This document shows, piece by piece, positions 1 through 10,883 of a stretch of 64,000 nt of DNA. Within the stretch, counting starts at the first letter, position 1, and every line of letters starts with the position of its first letter. The DNA comes from Brevipalpus yothersi (Eukaryota; Arthropoda; Arachnida; Trombidiformes; Tenuipalpidae). The position numbers and the translations under genes were made by a program. The stretch spans positions 232,275 through 296,274 of the forward strand of contig QZCP01000335.1 of NCBI GenBank assembly GCA_003956705.1, given 5' to 3'. The notes beneath the pieces are model-generated. The model had not been told where the DNA came from and did no database searches. It saw only the letters and a list, made by a program, of their open reading frames with translations.

Positions 1-2232
1 TGCCTGGAGAGATTTTTTTTCCAATGTATGGAGTTATTTCTGGCATTTCGATATCATCAGTGTTTGCATTTGCGATGTGGCTTCTTTCTTTTTTCATTCT
101 TTTTACATTCTCTTCCATGGAATCATTGGACCCTTCAGAACGCAATCGACCAGAAAAATCGAGACTAGAAGCTGACCTCTTCGGAGTAGCTAATGGTATC
201 GAATTACTACCCTTGCTTGTTCGCTGAAACTCTTCAATAAATATTATCGAATCAGAAGTATCTTCTGAGTGATCAACAGGCTCTGGAACAGACTTTGTCG
301 GTGTTATCGCTGACACATTTCCTGTCTTGTCTTTTTTCTCTGGAACGATGACGCAATCACCGATAATATCATCAGCTGATTCAATTACTTTCTCAATGAT
401 TGTTGTTGGTCTTTTGACAGAGGCATGATAATCTTTCAGAGTTCTCGTTGATTTTTCCTTGGGATTTTCGTTATCATTTCCAGGAAGCTTGCCACTATCA
501 TGTGTCGATCTAGCAGTATTAGATCTGATTCCAGATGGCTGATTGAGATTCTTCTCTTTCGGCTGAGAAGTGTTGCGATTTTTTTCATTCGCATGGCTTT
601 GTTCATCCACAGATCCAGCCCCATTTGAAGTGCCTCGATTTCCAGTGACAATCAAAGCTTTGCTTCTCACATCAATATTTTCATCTTGTTGATGATTGTT
701 GGCTTGAGATTTCTTCTGTTGGGAAATATTACTTTGCGAGGATAATATTTTGGAGGATAAAGGCTTCCGCTGATCTACTTGTTTCGGCTGATCTGGTGAC
801 TTGGTGGCCTGGGCTGTCAAATTTTTCATGATATTTTGCAATGACCACTTCTTTAGGACTTCTTTGGCTAATTGATGAGTTTTATCATCACTAGACTTGA
901 ACAGCTCATAAACAATCGCACTTTTCATTTTAAAAAGACGATTCATAGTTATTGAGCACTTTGTGATCAATTGAAGGATCATGACTTGAACCAGAGCAGC
1001 AGATCCTCTCATTGACGGTTTCTTGGGTTCTGGTTTCTTGGTTTTTAGGTTTTGCATTCTATCGAGCCATGCGTTGATCAGTTCCCAGCCTCCAATATCC
1101 AAAAATCTGAACAAAAAATAGAAAAATTAACATCTGATTGACCAAATGCGAAAGATCTGATTTCAGCTGATCTGCTAAAGCTTAATTCAGATAACTGGTT
1201 TACAGATAGAAGATGTAAGAATGATTAGACTAACAGACTAATAGAATATTAAGAATTTCATCTCTGATCATGAAAAATTAAAGCAAGATATGATGACTAG
1301 GATAAATCGAATTCATGATCAAGAATCCAATTGATGATCCAATTCGTGGATGAATTACCTTTCCAATGGCAAAGTCTCCGTTTTATCCAAAACTTCTATG
1401 GCACGTTTCATTTTTTGCCATAACCTGACGATTTTGACCCGCCTGGTAGAACGAAACAAAAAGAAAAAATTAGTTTAACAACCATCTCATATCGAATTAA
1501 TGTTTTCGAACAGATAAAAATGTTCCCATCAAAAAGATGAGAATGCATCTCCCACATTCTGTGTGGAGAAAGATGATCGTAGTCAAAACAAAGAACACAA
1601 AGTGTTACACAGAATATCTCAAGATGCTCATCTTGATAGAAGATGATGAACATTCTCAACTACTATGATACGAATGACTATTCTTAAAATTTTCAGATCT
1701 TTTGGGACGTCCGAAATCTTTTCTCGCCACCAGCAACTCTCTCTCTCTCCCCATGTTCCAAATTCCAAGGTCAGTCATATCTCTCCCCCTCCTCTTCACC
1801 CATGCTCATTTGCGAATTCATCTGATGTAATGTACAAAACGGATTGCGAGAAGAAAAATTCTTTGTTTGGGATGTTCAAGGGTTAAAATGAGCAAAAGAA
1901 ATTTATCTTTTTGGCACGAAATTTCAATATAATGGCACAAAAAAATTGGTTAATTGATTGATTGAGGGGCTCGAATAGAAGTTGAATAGATCGATTGGAA
2001 TTCACAATTATTAATAATATTGTGCCATATGCACAGCCAAATGGCCATAGATCATCATTTTTCATTCATCTCTTCCCGTTAATCATAATCTACCATTGAA
2101 ATCACTATCAATTTATTGATTATTATTAACAGCTTACCCATAAAATATATCTGCTGCTTCGGTTGATTTGAGACCATTTTTTTTGTCCAAAAGATCGTAT
2201 GTGAGCAGCTCCATACTTGATTTAGGCATCAT
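1..2232 (-). CDS. TFIIS N-terminal (LW) domain protein, PNUTS/PPP1R10-like, 5' part of gene
   Basis: Three minus-strand coding exons join in phase: 2232-2138 (two adjacent ATGs at the start), 1442-1359 and 1106-1, the last still open at the window edge (about 428 residues visible). GT-AG sites flank both introns. Around residues 35-145 the protein has the pattern of a TFIIS N-terminal/LW helical bundle: a basic helix with LWQKMKRAIEVLD, the segment FLDIGGWELINAWLD, hydrophobic helices, then LAKEVLKKWSLQ. FLDIGGW followed by a WL pair is close to the N-terminus of PNUTS, the PP1 nuclear targeting subunit that acts with RNA polymerase II and cleavage/termination factors. The rest is long, polar and Ser/Lys/Asn-rich, as expected of a disordered nuclear protein. 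No RVxF PP1 motif is visible before the edge, so another TFIIS-N family member such as IWS1 remains possible. The long exon has no stop inside the window. Confidence 0.7.
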
Positions 2233-4550
2233 TTGACACAGTAAAAGATTATGCAATTACATCAATTGATGCAATTGATGTAATTTATTGTAATGATTAA
2301 AATTAGTTCAAGAAAGAGAATCAATACTGATTATTAACAAACCATATCAGTAAGAACGATGTGAAAAGATAGCGGTATTAAAAAATTTGAATTAAAATGG
2401 CGACTGGAACTTTAAATGCCTTAAGAACACGTCTTTTCAATGAACATTTTTCATGCCGTTCTTCGCCAAGCGCCTTCAAATGGCCATGAACATTCGGAAG
2501 GTGGCGAAGTCTATCGTTAAGAAGTATCTTTCGTTAACGTAACGGGACTGTAATGATTCAATCGGGAACCAAGAGTTTTTCACTGATTAATATCAATTTG
2601 GTTTGAATTATCATCTCAAATCTTTTACAGTTATCATCAACTCAGCATGTAATTAGTCGAATGCTGGATCGAAGAGTTGACTGTTGGTTTTTTATCTTGA
2701 TGAATTATAATCTATCGATGAATGTTCACCAGAACAGCTAGCCATATTGCACTATCTCTTCATATTTCAAATATTAATCTCCATCCGATGGAAAGTAATA
2801 TGAATAAGGATGGAGATCAAAGAAAGTGTGTTAGAAGATCATTTTGATCGATTGGTTTGCAAAAATCTTGAGCTGTGTGAATATGAGGAAACTCATTAAA
2901 TATGGATCACAATATGAGCTGGAATTTGAGACATGATTGTCTTGAGAGTAATTTTGATCAAAATAGCTTCAAACTAAATGATGGAAGTTCAGCTAACAGT
3001 AAAGCTTTACTTGATTTGCGATCTTGAAAAAGCTAAGCAGGTAGAGCCACATAAATTCTGTGACTAGCGTTTTGGAGGGAATTTTTTGCATCTACTGGAG
3101 AAACACAATAAATCAAAATTAATTGAGCAGTTGGAATTAAGTGGGGGGAACTCATTATGAATGTTTCATTGCTGAAGTCCATTGCTTGATGATTTTTTGT
3201 AAGAGAATTTCTTTGATGATGCTGTGGAAACTTCACATCTCAAAATTTTCATACGTGTACCTAAAACACACGGCCATCATAAAGATACATACATGTAATA
3301 GAAAAATCTTTTTGTGAACTAAACTTGGTTCCAACTCATCTAAATTCCGGTCGCAAAAGGAGAACCCAGAACGATATTAAAGTATCTAATCTTTCATTTT
3401 CGCTAGTTTCATTGATAAGTTCCTGGTTGGGTTGCTGTTTGACAACCGTCTTCTTCAGCGGGAAAATCGCTCTACACACGTGTACACAAGTTAATCTCGG
3501 TGACTTTAGCATAAGCATAACACTTCCGAGATAAATTTGAGGATGTTGAAACATTCTTTACATGTTAATAAAAAGAAAAGATATCCGGTATTGTTCGTCC
3601 CGATTCTGTTCTTTACCGGCGTATAGCGCATTTTTTTCCAACATTGTAGTCGATGTATCCTTGCTTATTTTAGCCCAGTCTCTCCGGCGATAACGTAGTC
3701 TGCTATGAATTGTCAATTTCTCCTCATTTAGAAAAATTAACTCACAGTGGCCGCATTTCTTCCAGAATCCAGTATGTTCTTCTTGAAAATGGCTTATATT
3801 ATAATAGTTCGTTCTTGTTCTCTTTCTTGGTTTTGCAGAGGATGCAATAAAATTCCATTTTTTGCAGCCATTGAATCTAATAAAAACAATTAAAGATTTT
3901 TCTTAATTCTTTGATTGTGCATACTAGGAATTTCCCCCCTTCTTAATTCCTGACAAGACAGCCATCGTATTGATGAATTCTTGGTCATTAAACATCGTGA
4001 TTCTGTCATCAACTTGGAAGTCATCCGATCCATTCAATAAAGGGTCCCGCAATACTTATAATTCGTGGCGAGACCGATCACATCGCGTTCATTATCGGAT
4101 TATCAATTCTGTTTCGTTTAACTATGTATGTTGAATTTCTGGCTTGTCCATTTATTATTTCATTCTCTTTACACTCACAGCACAGATTGGCAGGTTCGAA
4201 TCTGCATTGATGTGGTAAACATTTTTCATTTTTCATTTGCTGTCAATTGGAAACAGTTTTTGTCTGCTTGCTCCATTTGGCATGAGAGTTTTGATAATAT
4301 TCTTCTCGCAATTTTCCAATTTCCATTTATCTTACAGGTAGTTGGATGACGTTATTATGATCTTCTCAACCATCCTGAGATTTGTCTTTGATTCGTCCTA
4401 GAAAGAGGTGTGGATTAATTTTTCATTGAACTTGAGTGATTTAGCCACTCTTGAATGTTTTGTTTCTGGTTAATAGCTTTCATTTACACTGGATGGTGTT
4501 AAACTATCAGAGTGACTATCGTTATCGTTTTTGAGGCCAGTCTTTAATAC
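2233..4550. other. Intergenic region, no convincing gene
   Basis: A+T-rich DNA between the minus-strand TFIIS-N gene and the carboxypeptidase/serpin cluster. A plus-strand ATG at 2397 in a good context (ATGGCG) opens a 30-codon frame ending at 2489, head-to-head with the minus-strand start at 2232. It is too short to call a gene. The remaining frames here are short with no recognisable domain. Confidence 0.5.
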
Positions 4551-4558
4551 TCAGTGGA

Positions 4559-4770
4559 GTACAGCGTCTCCATGCCTGTCCTAACCAAGTCCCATCGCCA
4601 CCGTACGAGCGGATTATGGCTCATCTATTCGATAAAGATCAACCATGTGCTGCAAGAATATTCCGTGAGGTTAGTGATTTCAACTGGGCACAGGTGCAAC
4701 CAGAAATGAGAGGAAAGTTACTTCACTGCTCGGTTTTGATGAGTTATTACTTAGTGGCGGGAAAAATTAC
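4559..4770 (+). other. Unrecognised open frame fused to a carboxypeptidase fragment
   Basis: From about 4559 the frame of the ATG at 4616 stays open for roughly 70 codons and has coding-like composition (segments such as LFDKDQPCAARIF and FNWAQVQPEMRGK). It does not resemble the N-terminal half of the neighbouring carboxypeptidases, which have a leader and a SLPGI-type start. At about 4771 it runs directly into carboxypeptidase sequence (AESMNDPAND). I do not recognise the protein. It may be an exon remnant of another gene brought next to the carboxypeptidase fragment by rearrangement. Confidence 0.35.
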
Positions 4771-5111
4771 CGCAGAAAGTATGAACGATCCAGCAAATGA
4801 TCATTCTAGTTTTGTGACTCCATAATAGATTTGGATACAGTTCTTTGATAGAAAATTTGTACTGGAAATGGACCGCTGAGTTTGACCAACAAGGGAAAAC
4901 CATCACTGTGATCAATTACACCTGGGAAAAAGTTGGGAATATGATATTTTTGGAATCTCCTGCTGGTGTTGGATATTCCTATTCTGATTCGAAAAATTAC
5001 ACCACCGATGATAATAAAACTGCTCTTGACAATCTGAACGCTGTAGGAGCATTTCTCGAAAAGTGTATACAGGATAAAAAGAATGGCTTTTTTGTGACTG
5101 GTGAAAGCTAG
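4771..5111 (+). pseudogene. Serine carboxypeptidase fragment A (pseudogene)
   Basis: Remnant of an S10 serine carboxypeptidase. AESMNDPAND is followed by a decayed stretch where other copies have the NGGPGCSS oxyanion/substrate-binding loop; here there are stops and frame loss (4823 onward). The frame then recovers to read YTWEKVGNMIFLESPAG, GVGYSYSDSKNY and FFVTGES. The codon after the catalytic Ser, Tyr in the active paralogs, is TAG, and sequence after it no longer resembles the family. The leader, the Asp and His parts of the triad and the C-terminus are all missing. The residual nucleotide sequence is closest to SCP B about 1 kb downstream, so this looks like a truncated tandem duplicate of B. 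Confidence 0.85.
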
Positions 5112-5642
5112 ACGAATCAAGTAATCAAGATAAATTGTGCTTGAGAAGAAGAAATCATCTTTATTCTCAACCGAACTCACCGATTGACGAGGATCTTATG
5201 ATTTCATCAAATATTTTGAATCAAAATCATGTTATACACGAATTAGTAGTTGAAATATAGCTTGATGATTTGGATTGTAATTCATCTGCATAAATTAAAT
5301 TCAAAAACTCTCTGATGAGATCCCTCTGACAGCTGCTCATGATCTATCCATGCCCATGATACAGCCGATTTGATTATGATTGAGCAATACAGCTATGAAA
5401 ATCGAGTTTGAACACAGTTGCATATCATTTGTATATTTGTGATGAGATAGCATTGGCTAGTGTTCTTACGTACGTAGTCATGATCATCATTTATTCTTGC
5501 GAAATTCTAGAGACTGTTATCCTTGAGGGATTACAGCTGCTGACACGCAGATAACAATTGTTGTCAGCTTTATTATGATTATCTAAAAAGTTCATTCAAT
5601 ACTGTGGGGCTACTGATAGCAAGTAATATCTAGATTATTCAA
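5112..5642. other. Intergenic region between SCP A and SCP B
   Basis: A+T-rich DNA with no coding frame. The TATA box and 5' leader found upstream of SCP D, E and G are not recognisable here, so SCP B is probably controlled by a different promoter. Confidence 0.45.
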
Positions 5643-5666
5643 ATGTTGGAGAGTTTTGCAGTGAAA

Positions 5667-7070
5667 ATGAAGTACTTCTATGTAACCTGTTTGTTGACCA
5701 TTAATGTTTTTGCCATCAATTTTTTGGGTATAGATGTCACCGAAACAAACATGAATGATGATACCTTAATTGAATCACTTCCCGGAATATCTGGAAAGAT
5801 TCCTTTCAATCTTTACTCTGGATATGTTCATATTGAGGGTGGAAAACATCTTTATTATATGTTCGCTGAGAGCATGAACGATCCAGCTAATGATCCTGTG
5901 GTTTTGTGGCTTAATGGTGGACCCGGTTGTAGTTCTCTATTAGGATTTTGGACTGTACAAGGGTCATACAGATTGGATTTATTGAGTGGCAACATCACCA
6001 TTAACAATTATGCCTGGAATAAAGTTGCGAATATGATATTTTTGGAATCTCCTGCTGGTGTTGGATATTCCTATTCTGATTCGAAAAATTACACCACCGA
6101 TGATAATAAAACTGCTCTGGACAATCTGAATGCTGTAAGAGCATTTTTCGAAAAGTATCCACAATACAGAAAGAATGATTTTTTCGTGGCCGGTGAAAGT
6201 TATGCTGGAGTTTATGTTTCAACATTATCAGCTTTATTGGCCGACGAAACTGATATTAACTTCAAAGGATTTGCTATTGGCAATGGTTTACTTGATTCAC
6301 AATTGACAGTTGATTCTGCTATATATTATTGTTATTATCATGGAATTTTATCAGAGTATCATTGGGAGTCTCTGTTGAAGACTTGCGATTGTGATGCCAT
6401 AGAGCCATGTCCTTTTTCAACAAGTCCAAATATCGATTGCAGGCGTTTGGCTAGTAGATTATTCATTCAAGGATCTTACACGAATATAGATTTTTATGAT
6501 ATTTATGCCCCCTGTTTAACAAAAGACATAGAAAATAGTGCCGAAAGACTGTCATCGCCATTTTATGATATCGAATTGGACCCTATTCTGTCGAACTCAG
6601 TAGAACAGTTGGCTCAATTCAGAGGACAGTATCCATGCTCAGTGAATCTTGAGAAACTCTACTACTACATGAATCATCCCAATCTACGTCGAATTCTCAA
6701 CATACCTGATGCTGCTCCAAAATGGATGGATTGTCGAAAACTTCCATATTCTGCTCAAATGCGAGGAAGTGTTAAGCAATACGTTCTCCATGCTCTTCGT
6801 GCTGGAAAGTATGCTACTATATACAATGGTGATCTGGATGTTATAAGCAATTTTTTAGGGGCTAGATGGTTCGTAAATGGACTGGGCTTGGAAACTATTC
6901 GAGATTATCGGGTATGGACTGATAATAATCAGGTAGCTGGATGGGTTCAAGACTTCACAAATCTCACACTTGTCACTGTTCGAGGTGGAAATCATTTTGT
7001 TCCAGAATCGAAGCCATCAGCTGCGCTGAAGCTTTTCAAAGCTTTTCTTCAAAACCAGCCTCTTGATTAG
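5667..7070 (+). CDS. Secreted serine carboxypeptidase B (peptidase S10, cathepsin A-like)
   Basis: An intact frame without introns, predicted to remove C-terminal residues from peptides in a lysosomal or extracellular acidic setting. I use the ATG at 5667 (467 aa) because it begins a clean signal peptide (MKYFYVTCLLTINVFAIN); an in-frame ATG at 5643 would add eight residues. Family landmarks in order are SLPGISGKIPFNLYSGYV, WLNGGPGCSSLLG (oxyanion and carboxylate-binding loop), ESPAGVGYSYS, the nucleophile elbow GESYAG (Ser178), GDLDVISNFLGARW (Asp391) and GGNHFVPESKP (His443). The full Ser-Asp-His triad is present. Several NxT/S sequons and many cysteines fit a secreted glycoprotein with disulfides. 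Length is normal for the family. It is the first intact member of the array and lies just upstream of serpin 1. Membership of S10 is near certain; the substrate cannot be read from the sequence. Confidence 0.93.
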   Translation: MKYFYVTCLLTINVFAINFLGIDVTETNMNDDTLIESLPGISGKIPFNLYSGYVHIEGGKHLYYMFAESMNDPANDPVVLWLNGGPGCSSLLGFWTVQGSYRLDLLSGNITINNYAWNKVANMIFLESPAGVGYSYSDSKNYTTDDNKTALDNLNAVRAFFEKYPQYRKNDFFVAGESYAGVYVSTLSALLADETDINFKGFAIGNGLLDSQLTVDSAIYYCYYHGILSEYHWESLLKTCDCDAIEPCPFSTSPNIDCRRLASRLFIQGSYTNIDFYDIYAPCLTKDIENSAERLSSPFYDIELDPILSNSVEQLAQFRGQYPCSVNLEKLYYYMNHPNLRRILNIPDAAPKWMDCRKLPYSAQMRGSVKQYVLHALRAGKYATIYNGDLDVISNFLGARWFVNGLGLETIRDYRVWTDNNQVAGWVQDFTNLTLVTVRGGNHFVPESKPSAALKLFKAFLQNQPLD

Positions 7071-8143
7071 GGACAAATTTTGATTAATAATTAATATTTA
7101 ATTGATTCCATCAATTATCATGCTTTCAAGTTGGCCCCCAATTGTTTTCCTTGCCCTTTAATTTACCAAGAAATTTTCTCTTCTCGACTTTCCAGCAGAT
7201 CATTTGGATTTCTTCCAAATCTTATTCTAGTTCATTCAAAACATTCATCAACTATCTTTTAGCGATAATCTCAGGGTCAATGAATGCACGTAAATCTGTA
7301 TAGGATAGAATTGATGACTGACCTTCATGATAGAGATGATCACTTAATGCTTCAGAATTGAGAAATTTGGTAGGTTGAGTGAAGTGTAAGAGGGTGATAG
7401 AGAACTCAGCTTATTGATCTCTTGGAGGAATTCGTTTATGATAATTTCAACAAGAATTATGCATTGATTTGGATGAAGTACACTTGTAGAATTAATGGAG
7501 AAAAGAAATCCGAACCGGAATCCGGTAGATAATTATGTGAGTTTATTCTGAGACTGCTTGTTTGGGAATTCTCAAAGCAATTATCATCAAGATTGGTATA
7601 AAAATGATCAAGACAACTTGCTGTGACTGTCTTAGAAGTGCAATATTCGTGAATGTTTCCTCTAATGAATTCTTGAGGAGATTCATGGAAACTAAGAATA
7701 AGTGCTATGAAATTTAAAGTTTCTGTGAGCTTATCTTCAACTTTGTTCATTATCTTCTTTTTTCTGTTAGTTACAGTATACAACAGTTCAACCGAAATTC
7801 ATCCTCAATTTTTCATCAATGGTAATCTTCAAAACGGAAAGTTGATACTATTTCGATTCACCTGAATATTGAGTTAATATTTGGAATCCGAGCCGTGGAG
7901 ATAAGTAATGTTTGCATGAAAACTGAAGCCTTATACTACCATAACCCTAGTATAACTACATGTATGCATATATACGTGCTCAGTGAATTTGTAATCATTA
8001 GAGTTTGCGAAGAGAGAAAAATCATCATTTTTTTGCATGAAAGTTTTAGATCAATCTTTGAGAGTTATTTATCAATCACTTGTACCAGTTTTCCACTCAA
8101 ATTCTCCAGAGACAATAGGCACTGATAATAAGATTCCAAGATA
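7071..8143. other. Intergenic region: SCP B 3' flank and serpin 1 upstream unit
   Basis: From about 7380 the DNA is paralogous to the region upstream of serpin 2 (from about 10195). Both contain GGAGGAATTCGTTTATGA, a stretch around GTTTGGGAATTCTCAAAGCA, and a segment from GCTATGAAAT to AAATTCATC. This marks the 5' part of the duplicated serpin unit. There is no supported gene within it. Confidence 0.6.
7971..7983 (+). promoter_or_regulatory. Conserved TATACGTG block upstream of serpin 1
   Basis: TATACGTGCTCAG lies about 160 nt before the serpin 1 ATG and is followed by GAATTTGTAATCATTAG. Serpins 2 and 3 have the same block in a longer, almost palindromic form. Its conservation between units and fixed distance suggest a core promoter or enhancer element, with a CACGTA-type E-box half. 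This is inferred from paralog conservation only. Confidence 0.35.
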
Positions 8144-9504
8144 ATGAACCATTGTCGGAAGTTCAACATTTTATTGTTGGTGGTGTTAACTCTGTTCAAC
8201 CTGTTCAGCTGTTATCCGAATCATGAAAAGTTCCTTTATGAAAATACGGTTAATTTTTATTCTCACGAATATCTTCGACAGCTTTCTAGAGAAAGACCAA
8301 CAGAAAATATTATATTTTCTCCTCTGAGTATTTATGTTTGTTACACAATGCTCATGGCTGGTGCTCGTGGACACACTTGGCATGATTTGATGTTCTCATT
8401 GCGATTAGATATTATATCCAAAGAGGAAGAAGAGAGAGAAAAAATTACCAAAGCATTCGCAGAGGTAGTCATTCATCGAGATTCCTACAGTATATCTAAT
8501 AATGTATTCCCATTTTTCATTTTTCAATTGATAAGCTATCAAGAAATTATTCTAAGAAGTCGAGTGTACTCAGTAGTAATTTACTTGCCATATCAAATAA
8601 GCTTGAAGTGAAACCTGAATACGAGAAGATAGTCAATGAACAGTATCTTGCAGAGCTTATGAAAGCAAATTTTAAAAATCCACAAGAAGTTCAAAAAAAG
8701 ATAAACTCATGGGTTGCCAAGAAAACAAAGAAACTAATCCCAAAAATGCTCGAGGAGCCTCCAGAACCAGATACAGAGCTAATTTTGTTGAACGCAGTGT
8801 ATTTCAAAGGCATATGGAATCGATCATTTATTGTCAATAATACTTTACAAGAAACATTCACAAATGCTGATGGATCAAGGTCAAAAGTCAATTTCATGCA
8901 TGACAAATCTAAGGGAAAAAGTCCCCTACTTCTGAGATATACAGATAATGCATGTGCAGGCCCTAGATATTGTGAGGTACATATTGAGCTCTCAATCAAT
9001 CAATACAAAATTCATTCATATTCCTTTCTAACTTGACAGGCTATAGAGCTTCCTTACAAAGACTCGATGAGTATGATCATAGCTCTGCCATATAAAGACA
9101 TAGGACTCCATCGAGTGATTGAGGCTTACGGATTGCTGAGTGCTGTGTATACGGTTTTGAAATCGAAGCGAAAAAGAATACAGACACTCAGTATACCTAA
9201 ATTCAAGCTCAGCAAAGAATATGATATGGAAGAATTTGTGAACTTAAAAGAAATAAGTTCTGATAAAGCTGATTTCTCTGGAATTTCTGATAAACCCTTG
9301 AAAGTCAGCAAGTCTATCCACAAAGCTGCTATCGAAGTGAATGAAGAGGGAACACATGCTGCAGCAGCAACCAGCGTTGAAATGGTGTTAAAAGCTGCCA
9401 AAATGCCTGGTATTTCTTTTGTAGTCAATCGTCCATTTGCCTTCTTCATATATGATAAATCCAAAGAAATGATACTATTTTTAGGTGTAATCAACAAACT
9501 TTAA
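8144..9504 (+). CDS. Secreted serpin 1 (inhibitory type)
   Basis: Three exons, 8144-8464, 8536-8976 and 9040-9504, give a 408-aa protein. Both introns (71 and 63 nt) are GT-AG and phase 0. Removing them restores the continuous serpin motifs AFAE-LSRNYSKKSSV and RYCE-AIELPYKDS. The signal peptide is MNHCRKFNILLLVVLTLF. Landmarks are PTENIIFSPLSIY (helix B region), INSWVAKKTKKLIP, LILLNAVYFKGIWNRSF and the reactive-loop hinge EEGTHAAAATS, whose small residues allow loop insertion and indicate a working inhibitor. By loop spacing against alpha-1-antitrypsin, P1 is probably the Lys in MVLKAA, which suggests a trypsin-like target. The end FAFFIYDKSKEMILFLGVINKL is the usual serpin C-terminus. The second intron contains an in-frame TGA (9034-9036), so splicing is obligatory. 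A possible ATTAAA poly(A) signal follows the stop. Confidence 0.9.
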
Positions 9505-10883
9505 AATTTTATTAAATGAATATATTTGGTTAGGTGGTGATTTTTTCATCATTTTCCTTCCCTGCATTCCAACTGCCAGTCCTATCTGGGAATCAATTAT
9601 TTGAATTGATTCTTTCAGATGTCTTAGTACTACTGCTTCCATAGCATCCTTCTGAGAAGATGTGTTCCAATTTATTACTTCATTTTCCATCCTACAGAGT
9701 ATTGTATTCCTCTAGTCAGATCATGCTGTTACGAGTGCAATTCTTCATCTTTCGAATATGTAAGCCTAACTTTTTCAAAGAGTGAGCCTTAAATGTTTTC
9801 TTCTGATGCAATGAGAATCTTACCCATACATGCGCTGGAAAAAATCAAAAATTATTTTCTCTAATTTACTCTATTCATGTTTTTGGATTAAAAAATTAAC
9901 TGAACCACTCAAAAATCCAATCTGGTTTTATTTCAAGACCCCGTTCAAAGGTTTCCAAGCCTCAAAAGGAACATCCATGTACTCTCGATTTCAATCCATC
10001 CAAAATGAACGAATGAATAGAAAAATGGCCACAAGAAAATCAATGACGAAGGGAAATGACTAGATGCGCTCAGGGAAACATTGATTGAATCTTGGAATAT
10101 TTCACGATTGATGATAATATCTCTATTTGAATATTTGATTGCTTGAAAGATCGTATTTTTTTATTCTTGAACATTCAAATCACTGAAATTCGGTGTGAAG
10201 TGAAATGATTGGTCTCTAGGAGGAATTCGTTTATGATATTTTGAACAAGAATCCATACAGATTACTTTTAGATTTGAATGAAGTATTCTAGTGAATTCAA
10301 TGACGTATAAAAATTGATAGATGAATATGTCAGTATATTCTGACACTGTTAGTTTGGGAATTCTCAAAGCAATAATCATCAAGACTGATATTAAAATGAT
10401 CAGAAAAACTAACTTTGACTATCTCACACGTGCCTAGTATCTGATGAATGTATCTCTTGCCAAATTCTTGAGAAGCTTTTGGGAAAACGCTATGAAATCC
10501 AAATTTTCTGTATGCTTATCTTCAATTTTGTTAATTATCTCATTTTTTCTGTTACTTACAGCATTCAACTGTTCAACATAAATTCATTCTCAATTTTCCA
10601 TCAATAATAACCTTGAAAACGAAAGTTGAAACTATCTCCATCCCCATGAACATTGAGTTAGTATCTGAAATTCAAGCCCTGAAAATTAATTTGCTCAAAA
10701 ACTGAAGCCTTATACTACATTTGCATGTATACGTGTACAGTGGATTTGTAATCATTAGAGGGAGAAAAGTCATAGGTTTTTCCATGAAATTTTCAATCGA
10801 TCCTCAATAACTATTTACCAGATCACTTGTACGGTTGTTACACTAAAATTATCCAGAGACAGTAGTACTGATAACAAGATTCC
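9505..10883. other. Intergenic region between serpin 1 and serpin 2
   Basis: About 200 nt of 3' flank is paralogous to the 3' flanks of serpins 2 and 3 (ATTAAATGAATAT, then a stretch around CATTCCAACTG). From about 10195 the upstream unit of serpin 2 begins. No supported gene lies in between; the open frame at 9830-10063 has no domain and no counterpart in the other units. Confidence 0.55.
10722..10740 (+). promoter_or_regulatory. Conserved TGCATGTATACGTGTACAG block upstream of serpin 2
   Basis: This 19-nt block, with the near-palindrome TGTATACGTGTACA, lies about 145 nt before the serpin 2 ATG. It is identical, at nearly the same distance, upstream of serpin 3 (15404-15422), although flanking bases have diverged. 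A shorter form precedes serpin 1. It is probably a shared transcription factor site; function is inferred. Confidence 0.4.

Noticed and set aside
5979..6225. Minus-strand frames opposite SCP and serpin genes (also 9126-9497, 11755-12224, 16558-16932)
   Set aside because: Shadows of the coding strand; they recur in each paralog only because the sense gene is conserved.
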